A stretch of 64,000 bases of DNA from Petrosia ficiformis. Its lineage: Eukaryota > Porifera > Demospongiae > Haplosclerida > Petrosiidae. Position numbers and translations under genes: made by a program. Within the stretch, counting starts at the first letter, position 1, and each line of letters opens with the position of its first letter. The notes under the pieces are model-generated. The model was not told the DNA's origin and did no database searches. It was given only the letters and a program-made list of their open reading frames with translations. This document shows, piece after piece, positions 12,401 to 22,300 of this stretch. The stretch lies in NCBI GenBank assembly GCA_947044365.1, contig OX345636.1, positions 41,444,537-41,508,536 on the forward strand, read 5' to 3'.

Positions 12401-15400
12401 AAACACACTACCCTACATGAATTTAAAAAACAGTACCCTATTTTAAAAAAACGGTGTCCTTTTACAAAAACATTACCCTTTAAATATAATACCAATTTGA
12501 CCTCCCATATTTGTGAAGTCTGCAGGGAAGGAGAAAACAGGGGGCAGAGGGGGCTCTACCCCCCATAAAGCTGATGTGGGAGGGCTGAGCCCCCCCCCCC
12601 CCCACTTTAGTAGCTACATGTAAATAATTATAGTACCACATAATAATATTACTATACATTAGACCAGAAATGTCAGAGAATGCAAATTTAAAATTTTCCT
12701 GAAGGAGCATGCCCCGAGACATGGAACCATTTTTACTTAGCTGTCTTCTCCCCTGGTCTGCTGGTATTATAAACACTTCAAATGTAAGTCACAGGTTTTA
12801 ATTAGTGCCCCACCCCAGTGTCCTCTGCTAAAATGTCTGCTGATCCATGGTAGTAAGTTTAGCAAAATATTATCAGATGCATGTACACTTACCCAGTGTT
12901 GAATATCCTTGTTCCCCACATAACACTTGAGCTTCTTCGTTACCCCATCCAGTGGCACTAATGTATTCCCAATTACCATTAACACAGAGAAGTACATAAC
13001 CACCAGTGGCAATATCACCAGATGTTATCATAGTGTCACCATTAGTGCATCCTGCATTACAATCCACACCAACATCAAACTGATGACCACAGTCAACCCC
13101 AGTAGAAGTATAAGTGCAGGAAGATAGACTTGCTTCGTCGCCAGTACACTGAAAACCGGTAGCTGTTATTCCATCATAACCTTGTCCATATGGAATTGGA
13201 TTGGTATACACAATAGGTTCTGAAAGAAAAGTTGAAAAAGTATTCCATTCCTGCTACACTGAAAGCTCATATACATACCCACACACTCCCATGCATAGAA
13301 TATAAAGGTGTGTGCATGTACGTGTGTGTGTGTGTGTGTGACTGTTCAATTGTAAATGTACACATATATGAATTTGTATGTATGGTACAGGTGTGTGCCA
13401 CATGTGGCACACGTATTACACTTACGATCTTGAGTATAGCCTGATTGGCTACATGCTACTATTGAGTCTAATGAATCCCAGCTGCTATCACTGTTACAAA
13501 TACTTGTCCATTGGCCACTCACACAAAACTCCACTCGTCCATCACTAAAGTTACCATAAAAACCATCTACAAGTCTGACTTCACCAGTTGTACATGCTAA
13601 AATAAAAACAATGTTTTATGACAATTGATGCTGTGTTTTTCAGTAAATAATTCAGTTGACATCTAATAGTCATCAAATTAATGGTACAAATTTGTCATCC
13701 ATCAATTCATCTATATATTTATCATCCATTATTTCATCCATGCATCCATGATACTCTCAATGCAAACAAGAAAGGCATGAAGAAAGTTAGCAGCCCAACC
13801 ATGCATCCATCTAACCATTCACCCATTCCATATCCATAATTCTTTCCTTACCTGCTACTGGATCGCCTTGAGGACAAGTATTTGAAATATCAGAACAACA
13901 ATCACCAAAGCCATAGCAAGCATTGTCACAATAGCAACCACCAGCATTACATCCACTAACACAACAACCTGTGTGACCAGCAGCTTCACAGGGGCCTGGA
14001 GAATTACACTTCACTCCAGCCACATTGCCTGTGCCACAGTTATTTGCATCATTTGTATCACATGCTCCTAGACTGTCTTCAGTACCATCACACAAATATG
14101 CTGTATCATCAATAGCAATACCACCCGATCCATACTTTGATAGGCCATAAGCTTGAGCACCTGAAAATAAGAACATACAAAGTATATTTTTTCACAATAA
14201 ATTATAATTTTGCATACATACATGACATGTATTTATAACCAAGGCATTGCGAATGTTATTCAGCTTTATAACTGAAATCCTTTTAGAATGAATAAATTAA
14301 TTATATAGAACTACTGCAATAGCAAACATAAATAAAACGTTAGCATTAGTTTATTATAAAGCAATAAGCCTAACATGTAAAATCACTATAAATATAATTA
14401 TGACTATGGTCAGGAGCCCATAATGACGATGACCAGAAATCGTAAGAGTACTCTTACGCTTTCTGGTCAATGTCATTATGAGCTCCTGCTATGGTATACG
14501 TAAACTACAATAGCAGTAACAAACACTAACTTATACAAATTATAATTATAGTCCCTAAATTTTCTAAGCCATTGTATGTGGCTGTCCCTAAATGTTCTAA
14601 GCCATTGTATGTGGCTGTCCCTAAATTTTCTAAGCCATTGTATGTGGCTGTTCCTAAACTTTCTAAGCCATTGTATGTGGCTGTTCCTAAACTTTCTAAG
14701 CCATTGTATGTGGCTGTTCCTAAAATTTCTAAGCCATTGTATGTGGCTGTTCTTAAATTTTCTAAGCCATTGTATGTGCCTGTTCCTAAATTTTCTAAGC
14801 CATTGTATGTGCCTGTTCCTAAATTTTCTAAGCCATTGTATGTGGCTGTTCCTAAACTTTCTAAGCCATTGTATGTGGCTGTTCCTAAATTTTATAAGCT
14901 ATTGAGCTAACAGTTAAATTTTCTGGTTATACCTAAAAGTTCTAAGCCATTGTTATGTGGCTGTTAAATTTCTAAGCTCTGTATTGTCAGTAGCTGTTGA
15001 ATTTTATAAGCCATTGCAACTGTTGAACTTTTTAAATATTCTGCGGCTATTTCTAGTTTTTGTGGTATTTTAAATTATTTATATAAATTATATATGTCTG
15101 CTAGTTTATTGTGTTTGTGAATTGTGTTTCAGGCCATTTGCAGCTGGCATGCTAGGTACATACATTCTTAATTTTTAACAATAATTATACAACATATAAT
15201 TATAGTCGTGAAATGATTGGGTGTATGCATTCATAGTACGTATTTTTTCTTTAATTTTTCCAGTCAGTTTAATAAACAGATTGAGATATAATGTCTACTG
15301 ATAATTATACAACATTGACAAAAAATGTTATCATTGTGATAATTAGTGTTTTACCAAATATTGAATAACCAAGCATATTGCAAATGACCCTAGCATCATT

Positions 15401-16711
15401 TTGACTCCATCGGTCATCACAAATCTGATAGTAGACACCACCTTTACACAGTTCTGGTCTTCCTTCTGTGCTTGAGGGACCATCTCTAAGACGTATATCA
15501 CCATTGGTACAAGCTAATTGAATGTTGAAAAGACAGATATGTATGGTCACTGTAATTTCAGTCTATATGTAAATTTTTAGAAAGCACAGAAATATATCAT
15601 GAATGATTTTTATATTATAATGGAAATTATTATGTTAGCCAATATAATTATTTAATACAGCCAGTAAAAGAATATTAGATAGTTTGTATGATTTGTCAAC
15701 CTGAACCACAGTTCTAGTAATTAAACCATGAATGGTACCTGAACCACAGTTCTAGTAATTAAACCATGAATGGTATCAATGTCTTACTAAAATGCTAGCA
15801 GATAAATTATTAAATTTTATTTGAAGAAGAAGGGTGGAGAAAGGACAGAGAGATTGTATTTCATTATTATTAGATTTGTTCTAAATACAACTATCAGGGT
15901 TCTATTTACCCTCAACCCTTCCTATATACTACCAAATTGTGTCTACAGTGATTTGCAAAACAGTTGTCATATACCAGGTAGAGATATGGTGGCTGTCTAA
16001 CACATTACTATTAATATTTTAGGTATTTTTATAATTATATCTACTAGCTTATACTATTCAGTATCTTTTGTGCATACAAAAAAAAAGAAATAGATTAAGA
16101 GATATAGAATTGGATTTGAGAGTATTCATGAGATGTTAGTTAGTCAAACACTAGTTCTTATCATGTGCATTAATGAATAAAGCTTACATATGAATTATGA
16201 TGATGCAGTAGGGAAATTGGGAATACTATATACTGACTGTACATCATGAATAATTAATTATACGATACAAGGAACATTAAGCTACACTTGTAGTAATGCA
16301 ATCATAATGATGTTACAAAAAGCAAAGAATAACTTTTAATTTTCTAATCATATAAAAAGAAATTCTCTATTTTGATATCTGCATTTAAAAAGAGTAGACA
16401 CTAGTGCACTGCCTGCATGAGACTGCAGACTGCATAAATTTATGCTAAATATAATTATGTTTTGCTGTTATTGGGAACTTCAGGGAAATGGTATTGGGAT
16501 TGTACATTTGCAAAAAAAAAGCATTCATTTTATGTTTTAAAGGAACTGACTACAATGATCTTTGTAATGATACAATACAATAATAATAATAATAATACAT
16601 AATCATGCGAAAATAATAGATAAGTATATATATACCTTGAGCATTTGCTTGCTTCGCCAACAAAGTACACACTAGAAATAGTGTCAACCAAACAGTCCTT
16701 TTAGCTGCCAT
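317..16711 (-). CDS. SRCR/somatomedin-B mosaic extracellular protein, 15 exons seen, 3' end outside window
   Basis: Exons (plus coordinates, read right to left): 16636-16711, 15355-15513, 13852-14160, 13426-13596, 12893-13219, 11394-11687, 10747-10914, 9655-9975, 8884-9189, 8573-8737, 5884-6201, 4607-4909, 3337-3498, 2188-2505, 317-616. Every border has GT/AG and every intron is phase 1, so the frame stays open for 3697 nt (about 1232 residues). Exon 1 encodes [20 protein letters not shown] followed by QANAQ, a clear signal peptide. The rest alternates SRCR half-domains and somatomedin-B domains: SRCR-SMB, then (SRCR-SRCR-SMB) four times. The SRCR halves carry the usual G-R-V-E-V-C, W-x-x-x-C-D-D and C-R-Q-L-G-Y blocks. 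Each domain is split between two exons after LGY, as in group A SRCR domains. No membrane segment is visible, but the last exon ends at an open donor at 316, so the C-terminus is unknown. Likely a secreted or surface adhesion or recognition protein; ligand unknown. Confidence 0.88.
715..862. repeat. Tandem repeat, 37-bp unit, four copies
   Basis: Units of GGTATCAGTCATTATATTAG followed by [CT]CATTATT..TTAGTATA repeat with few changes. Intronic. Confidence 0.8.
1058..1505. repeat. Dispersed repeat R1, longest copy
   Basis: About 445 bp that recurs elsewhere: 1196-1505 matches 59226-59520 in the same orientation (shared blocks AGCAGAGAAACAGTA, AATCTTTAACAAGTAA, GGAGTACTTCAGTCAG, TTCTTCAGGCCCCAG). 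The CG-rich head at 1060-1190 (GTGTCACTTGCGCGACTATG, GCGCGTAAAAGAACGCGCG) recurs inverted at 36370-36482 and, decayed, at 45872-45965. An open frame of 75 codons (1029-1256) covers the head but resembles nothing I know. Probably a non-autonomous mobile element. Confidence 0.7.
2837..2896. repeat. Near-perfect inverted repeat, 25-bp arms
   Basis: TTTCACACATTAAAATTTCAC, then the spacer TCCATG, then its complement. The arms differ by about one base. Intronic, between SRCR exons 13 and 14. Confidence 0.75.
3640..4290. repeat. (TACAG)n pentanucleotide satellite with higher-order duplication
   Basis: About 650 bp of TACAG with TACAA, TATGG and CACAG variants. A block of about 130 bp (TACGGTATGGTACAG to CACAGTACAG) is repeated at about 3770 and 3900 and again in part after 4090. 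The long Leu-Tyr-Cys-Thr-Val open frames across it are a by-product of the repeat. Confidence 0.92.
4291..4600. repeat. Low-complexity ACAT/CACA region
   Basis: Mixed ATACATGTA, CACACA and TGCACACA microsatellites directly beside the donor of SRCR exon 12. Confidence 0.7.
4607..8737 (-). CDS. SRCR gene, module 3: SRCR 6, SRCR 7, SMB 4
   Basis: Exon 10 (8573-8737): SRCR first half, [11 protein letters not shown] to [11 protein letters not shown]. Exon 11 (5884-6201): [15 protein letters not shown] through GVIC, then [11 protein letters not shown] to GQLGYSTN. Exon 12 (4607-4909): [10 protein letters not shown] through GVTC, then SMB 4 ([10 protein letters not shown] to VDNIC). The 2.4-kb intron between exons 10 and 11 received the decayed LINE on the opposite strand and long TATG arrays. 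The intron after exon 11 holds one copy of the TA-flanked MITE and a run of about 20 guanines. Confidence 0.85.
5018..5287. mobile_element. TA-flanked MITE, family M1
   Basis: About 270 bp with terminal inverted repeats: left AGGTCATTCACATTCACCAT, right the complement of AAGTCTGTTCACATTCATGA. Flanked by TA on both sides (5016-5017 and 5288-5289), as Tc1/mariner-type elements are. The inner part has TATCCTTCCCATTC and ATTGAGTTACA. Other copies: 11797-12058, 28647-28875 (partial), 29012-29569, 42280-42730, 47765-48011, 55566-55823, 58763-58925 (partial) and parts around 20845-21500. Confidence 0.82.
5401..5421 (+). repeat. Run of about 20 guanines
   Basis: An unbroken G tract, followed by GTCTGGGG. 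It could fold as a quadruplex; the length is prone to assembly error. Confidence 0.8.
6238..6392. repeat. (TATG)n microsatellite
   Basis: TATGTATG with short interruptions, ending where the LINE begins. Confidence 0.9.
6393..7948 (+). mobile_element. Decayed, internally deleted non-LTR retrotransposon (LINE)
   Basis: Less AT-rich than its surroundings. One frame carries an APE-type endonuclease start ([53 protein letters not shown]), then jumps at about 7008 to the C-terminal part of a reverse transcriptase ORF ([77 protein letters not shown]). The polymerase core is missing. In-frame stops at 6866 (TAA), 7382 (TGA) and about 7500 (TAG) show it is dead. A Cys/His-rich tail follows ([12 protein letters not shown]; after a frame change [18 protein letters not shown]), with a 36-bp duplication at 7721-7792. 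It ends in (ATGT)n, antisense to the SRCR gene. Confidence 0.85.
8003..8095 (+). mobile_element. SINE 3' tail fragment
   Basis: ACAACTCTCATTTTTCATTT then TTGCCTCAGGTGTC, (TTTC)n and TACATCTCTGATAACATGATG, matching the tail after the tRNA-like head at 57184-57305. The head is absent. Only the last part (CTTTCTTTCTACATCTCCTG) recurs at 28942-28975. Confidence 0.6.
8096..8445. repeat. (TATG)n microsatellite, about 350 bp
   Basis: Long TATG array with interruptions. Antisense open frames of Met-Tyr-Val-Cys type are by-products. Confidence 0.92.
8768..8880. repeat. (TG)n microsatellite
   Basis: GTGTGTGT with TC and TA interruptions, directly beside the donor of SRCR exon 9. Confidence 0.9.
8884..10914 (-). 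CDS. SRCR gene, module 2: SRCR 4, SRCR 5, SMB 3
   Basis: Exon 7 (10747-10914) begins [12 protein letters not shown] and ends RQLGYETDG. Exon 8 (9655-9975) starts [10 protein letters not shown], completes SRCR 4 and opens SRCR 5 ([12 protein letters not shown] to RQLGYSTL). Exon 9 (8884-9189) starts [13 protein letters not shown], completes SRCR 5 and carries SMB 3 ([10 protein letters not shown] to IDVTC). Borders are GT/AG, phase 1. A tRNA-derived SINE (10518-10620) and a 36-bp C/T-rich minisatellite (9305-9570) lie in the introns. Confidence 0.85.
9305..9570. repeat. 36-bp minisatellite, about seven units, C/T-rich on plus
   Basis: Unit CCCTTTCCCCTCATCCTTAC then ACCTTACATCACCTCT. Because 36 is a multiple of three, two frames stay open (Ser-Pro-Leu-Pro-Phe..., His-His-Leu-Ser-Leu...) but nothing supports coding. 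On the minus (gene) strand the run is purine-rich, just after the acceptor side of intron 8. Confidence 0.85.
10518..10620 (+). mobile_element. tRNA-derived SINE (tRNA-like head)
   Basis: TGCCTTGGTAGCTCAGTTGG then TGGAGCATCTGTCTGGAGTA, CAGAGTGTCGTGGGTTCGAC, TCCCACATGAGGCA folds as a tRNA: 7-bp acceptor stem, D arm, 5-bp anticodon stem with loop CTGGAGT, 5-nt variable loop, T arm. A and B boxes of a pol III promoter are present. The anticodon would be GGA (Ser), but a Ser tRNA needs a long variable arm, and the T-rich tail TCTCATTTTAATTTTTCCATTG continues as in the other SINE copies. So this is a SINE, not a gene. Confidence 0.72.
11394..13596 (-). CDS. SRCR gene, module 1: SRCR 2, SRCR 3, SMB 2
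   Basis: Exon 4 (13426-13596) is an SRCR first half; the usual RQLGY block is changed to C-S-Q-S-G-Y and an extra Ser-Asp pair precedes SSWDS. Exon 5 (12893-13219) joins the second half of SRCR 2 (YGQGYDGI to GVDC) to the first half of SRCR 3 (CTNGDTMI to GEQGYSTL). Exon 6 (11394-11687) ends SRCR 3 and carries SMB 2 ([10 protein letters not shown] to IDLTC). All three exons are phase 1-1, so the block can be copied or skipped without frame damage. Confidence 0.85.
11797..12058. mobile_element. TA-flanked MITE, family M1, copy 2
   Basis: Opposite orientation to 5018-5287. Ends AAGTCTGTTCACATTCACGA and (complement) AAGGTCATTCACGTTCACC. TA at 11795-11796 and 12059-12060. Confidence 0.8.
13852..16711 (-). 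CDS. SRCR gene, exons 1-3: signal peptide, SRCR 1, SMB 1
   Basis: Exon 1 (16636-16711) holds the start and signal peptide. The ATG at 16709-16711 is the only sensible start because a hydrophobic stretch follows at once. Exon 2 (15355-15513) is the first half of SRCR 1, beginning CTNGDIRL. Exon 3 (13852-14160) completes SRCR 1 ([10 protein letters not shown] through GVKC) and adds SMB 1 ([10 protein letters not shown] to CSDISNTC). This first unit has one SRCR, while all later units have two, so it either lost a C+N exon or is the ancestral form. The introns hold a 33-bp minisatellite (14556-14912), a 90-bp hairpin (14405-14496) and a 36-bp direct duplication (15714-15776). Confidence 0.85.
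14405..14496. repeat. Hairpin with 45-bp arms
   Basis: Left arm ATGGTCAGGAGCCCATAATG..GACCAGAAATCGTAAGAGTA, right arm its complement with about five mismatches. The centre CGTAAGAGTACTCTTACG has no loop. Intron of the SRCR gene. Confidence 0.8.
14556..14912. repeat. 33-bp minisatellite, about 11 units
   Basis: Unit CCTAAATTTTCTAAGCCATT then GTATGTGGCTGTT, decaying after 14912 but traceable to about 15020. A single related unit occurs at 21870-21890. The period is a multiple of three, so three frames are open. Confidence 0.88.
15714..15776. repeat. Direct duplication of about 36 bp
   Basis: GAACCACAGTTCTAGTAATT then AAACCATGAATGGTA occurs twice in tandem. Confidence 0.85.
15777..16635. other. 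SRCR gene intron 1, unique AT-rich sequence
   Basis: No open frame, known repeat or structure beyond a short (AAT)n at 16581-16598 was recognised. Confidence 0.4.
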
Positions 16712-17129
16712 AGTTACCTATAAAAAGAGAGTGAGTCCAAAAACAGATAGGGTACGGTGGATGCTGGATGTCACTTTTAGCAAGCGAAGTCACGTCATGT
16801 GACAGTACGCTTTGCTAAAACTGATAATTACGATCATAAATACATCTTTTTTTTTTTATGACTTACCAAGTTGCAAATTATTTCTTACAGAAAGCAAAAT
16901 CTTGCAACTTCCACACAAACTACTTTGCAGACTGGGCTTCAACAAACGGCGAAGTTGCGTTAAAAGTAGGCGTGGAAGGTCGAGAACGAGACTATCTCGT
17001 GCTGCGCTGCGCTGACTAGCCGTTTTTAGTATAATTACAGTTTGGATAATAATAAAAATTATTATAATACCAGAATTCATGAAATTATCACAGCCTCTTT
17101 ACGTAATCTCTTAATTAAGAATTATCTAA
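16712..17129. other. Intergenic region between VPS72 3' end and SRCR gene 5' end
   Basis: This stretch holds the 3'UTR of VPS72 and the promoter of the SRCR gene, both transcribed leftwards. It contains a near-palindrome around 16788-16803 (CACGTCATGTGAC) and a 16975-17015 stretch rich in CG (GTCGAGAACGAGACTATCTCG). The two short open frames here (16812-17080) look like chance. Confidence 0.4.
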
Positions 17130-19209
17130 CTAGCTTGACTGTCTTTTTAGTTTTCTTTTCTCTTCCAACCAGTTACTCAACTGAATCAGTCTTGCCTCAC
17201 ACTTATCTTCTTTCTCTTTCACAAAACGATTTCTGATCATACGAAAGGCTTGTGCAGTAGCATAAGGGATCTTAGTTAACGGATCAATATATTTAGCAGG
17301 CAGACCAGTGATTGAACAGTAAAGCCGTCTATGACGAATAGAACACGACTCGGGAAAGAAAGAGTTAGGAAATGAGTTAGTGTCAGTAAAAATAAGAAAG
17401 TTTCTTGAATATTTTTCATATGTCTGATTTTTTGTCAAATCCAGACCTTCCTCTTTTGTCACAGAGAGTACAGGCATAGTTACTGAATTATAACGTATAA
17501 TAGATCCTTGTATTGTGTGTTTCTTCTCTTTGTAAGTCTGTTTCTCAGATTCAAGTCGGTAAGCCTCCAATGATGCTAAATTTTCTATTTCAGTTAGTTT
17601 GGCTTCTTCTAACAGTTGCTCCTGAGTCATCCGTTCAGTTCCTTTTCCTAGTCCTGATCTAGTAATTACTTTTCTTCTTTTCTTGTCTTCAAGTTTATGA
17701 TGTCTTTCTCTCTCCTTAGCCAAATCAACAGTTGACTTCCTAAATGTCCGAGGCTCAACTGAAGATTGGATTTCAATTTGCTTTTTCTTGACTCTTTTTT
17801 CAGACGATGGTTTCACAGCTACAGGAAAAAATAAATGTACATGTATGTATATATGTGAGCACATGATGGAAAAAGTATAGACAAGTAATGCATTTTACAT
17901 GTATAAGTCAATAAAGTCACCATACAGTACAGTAATTACTCAGTAGTTTCATTTCCACACTACAGTAGTAGTTTTGAAAGTAATTGGTGTACTTGTCAAT
18001 TCAACACCACAGTAGTGAGACAGTAATTACTATACATGCAATAATACTGACAATATAACTAAGGTAATTACTGTTACTGTATGGTGACATTTTATTGACA
18101 AATACTGTGAGTGATGTCCAAGATTGCCATCAAAGACTAAGATCACTTTGATACCAGGAGCTTATGAGCACCGCAAAGCGGCATGAAGGAGTGTCAAACT
18201 GGATTGTACATACACATATATTCTTATAATAGACAGTTTGACCTATTTTCACCACTCCTGTCCTGTTCCCATATACTTTGTATACAGTTTAGTTTCAATT
18301 TACCAGATAATCCCTGGATTTATCGGACATGTCTTGTATGACTGCATGGCTACTTCCGCACTACCACATGCATTACATAATGTGATAAAGTAACTACAGT
18401 ATTTCAAATACTGGCATTTTATGTTTGACAACTAGAATACAAACCTTTCACGACAAACAAATCAGTCACTACAATAAATCATAAATCAATCACTGATCAC
18501 AATTTCCAAATCACTTACTGATCACAAATCAGTCACTTATATTCATATATATATGTACATGTACATGTATATAATAATTATTCAAAGTTTACATTGTATA
18601 TATATATATATTTCTAGCCTGTTACTATGTTGTTGCTATGTGTTATATTTCAACTATAAGGAAGTTATAGACCGGTTTATAACTTCCCAGTTTCGCAGAC
18701 GCTGTAACCGAGGTAATAGTATGGTGCATGCGTAAATTAGAAAATTGTGTGGGCGGGGCATTGTAGAAACAACTGTTCTTAGCTCGATAACTCTTCCATT
18801 TTACAAGATTCAAGATTGTAATTTCTTTTGCTGGTGAGTTGAAGTGTTAAGAAAGCTACAGATGTGAAATTCATGCTTCGTTAGTTGCAGAAGAACACCA
18901 AGGCGAGTGTATGAAACGTCCCGGGCTATGCCCACACTCTGGCTAAGCTTCATAACTTCCGTATTTTTAACAGTACAGACTTTTAACTTATTTGAATGTA
19001 TAGAAGAACTTCTAAGAACGCCATACATATCAACATTATCCTTCGTTAGTTGCTGGAAGGTAGCAAGGCGAGTGTTTGAATTAAAGTTGGCTAGAAAACA
19101 GCGAGTGTGGTTTATAACAGAATTCTAAGCCCGCGCACTTGGGCGTGCCGCCCTAGTGCTAGGGCTTAGAATTCTGTTATAAACCGCACGCGCATTTTAT
19201 AACTATAAC

Positions 19210-19270
<61 letters not shown>

Positions 19271-19312
19271 TACAGTATATATATATACTTGTATATATAC
19301 ATGTATATACTG

Positions 19313-19370
<58 letters not shown>

Positions 19371-22300
19371 ATATATATATATATATATATGTTATAGTTA
19401 TAAAATGTGTATATATATTGTATGTCATTTCGTATTATCTTTGTTTGTACGGTACATATTCCGTAAATATCTTAATGTTCAAGTTTTCAAACATTTGAAA
19501 TTATAATTTTCTAAAGCCACGTGTGTGTCACAGCTTGATAGGTATGGATTGAAGAGATAGGGACAGAGCTAAGCGAGCTGCAGAGACCAAAGAGAAGAGA
19601 GAAACAAGATTGTCTAAGAGAAGAGAAGCCTCATTTGTAAAGTAGATTGAAGTTTCAAGATCATTCTAGCTGAGATCTTTTCCAATAAAATATTTAACAT
19701 CTACATGTACTTTGTTTAAAACAGGTGATACCTCAACCCATGAACTGTTGCATTTTGCTCTTCATTCATCTGAAACACACTAAATGGTTGCCTTTGCTCT
19801 ATGTCAAAAATTTAGTTAATGTAACCACGCCTTCTCAGGCTCACCCCACAATGATTGCAATCATGCAAGCATTCTCTAGTAATTATAATTACATGTATGT
19901 ACATACATGTATATACAGTGAAACACCTCTATTGAGGACACCCTGAAATGAGGACACCCCTGTATTAATGACACTTACAAATGTTCCAAACTGTGCTTTA
20001 TAATATAAATTTACACCAGAAATGAGGACACCCCTGTATTCAGGACAGTTATATTTGTCCCAATGCTATTCACAATAGAGGAATTCCACTGTATACCATT
20101 ATACTGTACATGTACATTATGCATTTACTCTTCATAGGTTTGATCCATTTTCTTCTCTTAGCCTTGGGTTCTAAATCTTCATCATGTTCCAAACCATCCT
20201 CTTCCTTCTCAGAAAAATCAAAATCACTATCAACAGTATCTTCTTCCTCATCTTCTGTCTAAATAAAGTAAAATGAGGAATCATAAATGACAAAGACACA
20301 GCCAGAATGTACATGTATGTACAGTTCAGGCCTTCACCTAGACTAATGTTTCAAGGAGGGTAAAAGCTATCTTCAAGAGTCGACCAAGGACAGTTTAAAT
20401 TGACAAGGATACATCTTACTTTATTTCTTGTGAAGTAATGCTGTACAGGGTGTAGCATATAATAATTAATTACATTATATTATGTGCATGTACAGACTAC
20501 ACATATGTGTTTAGAAGTGTACAGGGTGTGGCATATAATACATTATATTATGTGTACATGTATGTACATAATACATGAATGTACATAGTATTTACATGAC
20601 TACATATACATACACATAATATACATGTATTTATACCTCCACACCAGTGTTCTTCAGAATTTTCAGAACAAAGTGCATGTAAGTTATTACATACAGTAGC
20701 AAACCATTAAAACACCCGATCACATCCGAAGTTAGGTCATTAGATGTGAACACACTTTTATTTCTCTAATATATAGTGCATATTTTTTTTTATTTTCACA
20801 TTGTTTCTTCTCTTTCCCAGGAAGTCTACTACCTATCCATTATCTAAAAGGTGATCCCCATTCACCTTGACCTCAGAGGAATGTTAATACCAGGGATGTT
20901 GTAATTACATTTACAAATGTAATCATTACAATTCAATTACTTTGTGAAATTTCTTGTAATGATTACAATTGCAATTACTAATTGATTTTAGTGGCAAAAA
21001 TTGTAATCATTACTTTTAGAATGTAATCAATTACTAATTACAATTACAAAAAAAAGATTTACAATGCAGAATTCTAGACCATGTGTTCATTCATTCACTT
21101 TTAAAAATACAAGGTTCTCAAAGTTATTTGGCAGCAAACACTTTATTGACCATCACACGGTGATAAAATTAACATTTTCAGTGAGCACAACTGACTTGTA
21201 TGCACATAACAAACAAATCAATTACAATATTTAAATTACAATTACCAATTACTTCACCTTAAAATATCTCAATTTCAACTACCATTACAATTACTTGGGG
21301 AAAGTAATTAATTGTAATTAATTACAATTACTAATTACAATTACAACATCCCTGGTTAATACATGTGTAACTTTAGTCTGGAAGGACCAGCAACTTTTTA
21401 CCTGCACCATTTTCATTACTTAATATAGTATTTTTATCTAATGTAATTTTAAGTTTTAACATTATCAAGGTCAAGTGAATTTATTTTTAAAAGTTGCTGT
21501 CTAAGTGTTGTTTACGAACTATGAATAATTCTAATTATTCTAATAATCATATTCACATAGTGTTGATGACACGTCATAGCAATTATTTCACAATATCCCT
21601 CCCAAGTGTTGCATAGAATGTACATGTAATATGATATAAGTGATTTCATACAATAAGTTCAGTTATTTGATATATGTACAATATTTCACATACATGTACT
21701 CCACCCAGTCTTCAATGTTATGTCTATATACACAAAAAAAAACAGGAAGGACAAAAAAGGTGCGGAAAAATGATTTTTGGGTATTCCATATTGAAACCAT
21801 TTATCTGAGGTCAAGATGACCCTTAATGTTACAATACTATTATTACTACATGTACATTATGCTATTGTAGCTTGTACCTAAATTTTCTAAGCCACTGAGG
21901 TTTTTGAATCTTCTGCGGCTATTTCTATGTGGTATTTAAATTATTTATTAATTTGTACATGTACATGTATATATACATTAGTGTTGTTTTAGTTAACTAT
22001 AACTACACCTAAAACCCCTTTTAGTAAGGCATTTCGACCTTTAGTTATAACTAAACTACAACTAAATTACAGGTCTACTGTAATAACTACATGTATAACT
22101 AATAATGGAGACTTTTAGTTAGTTAACTAAAACCTTTTAGTAAGCCTAAAATACTTTCAGTTAATTAAACTATAACTAAACTAATTGTTTGTGAATTAAA
22201 CCAGGCATACTATAACTATAACTAAAAGAGGTGGAACTAAAACAACACTAATACACATGTACATGTATATATATGCTCATTGTAGCTGTTTGTTTGTTTG

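Noticed and set aside
14572..14910. Overlapping 110-codon repeat-protein frames ([11 protein letters not shown] and [10 protein letters not shown])
   Set aside because: 33-bp intronic minisatellite; two frames equally open and no start context or splice support.
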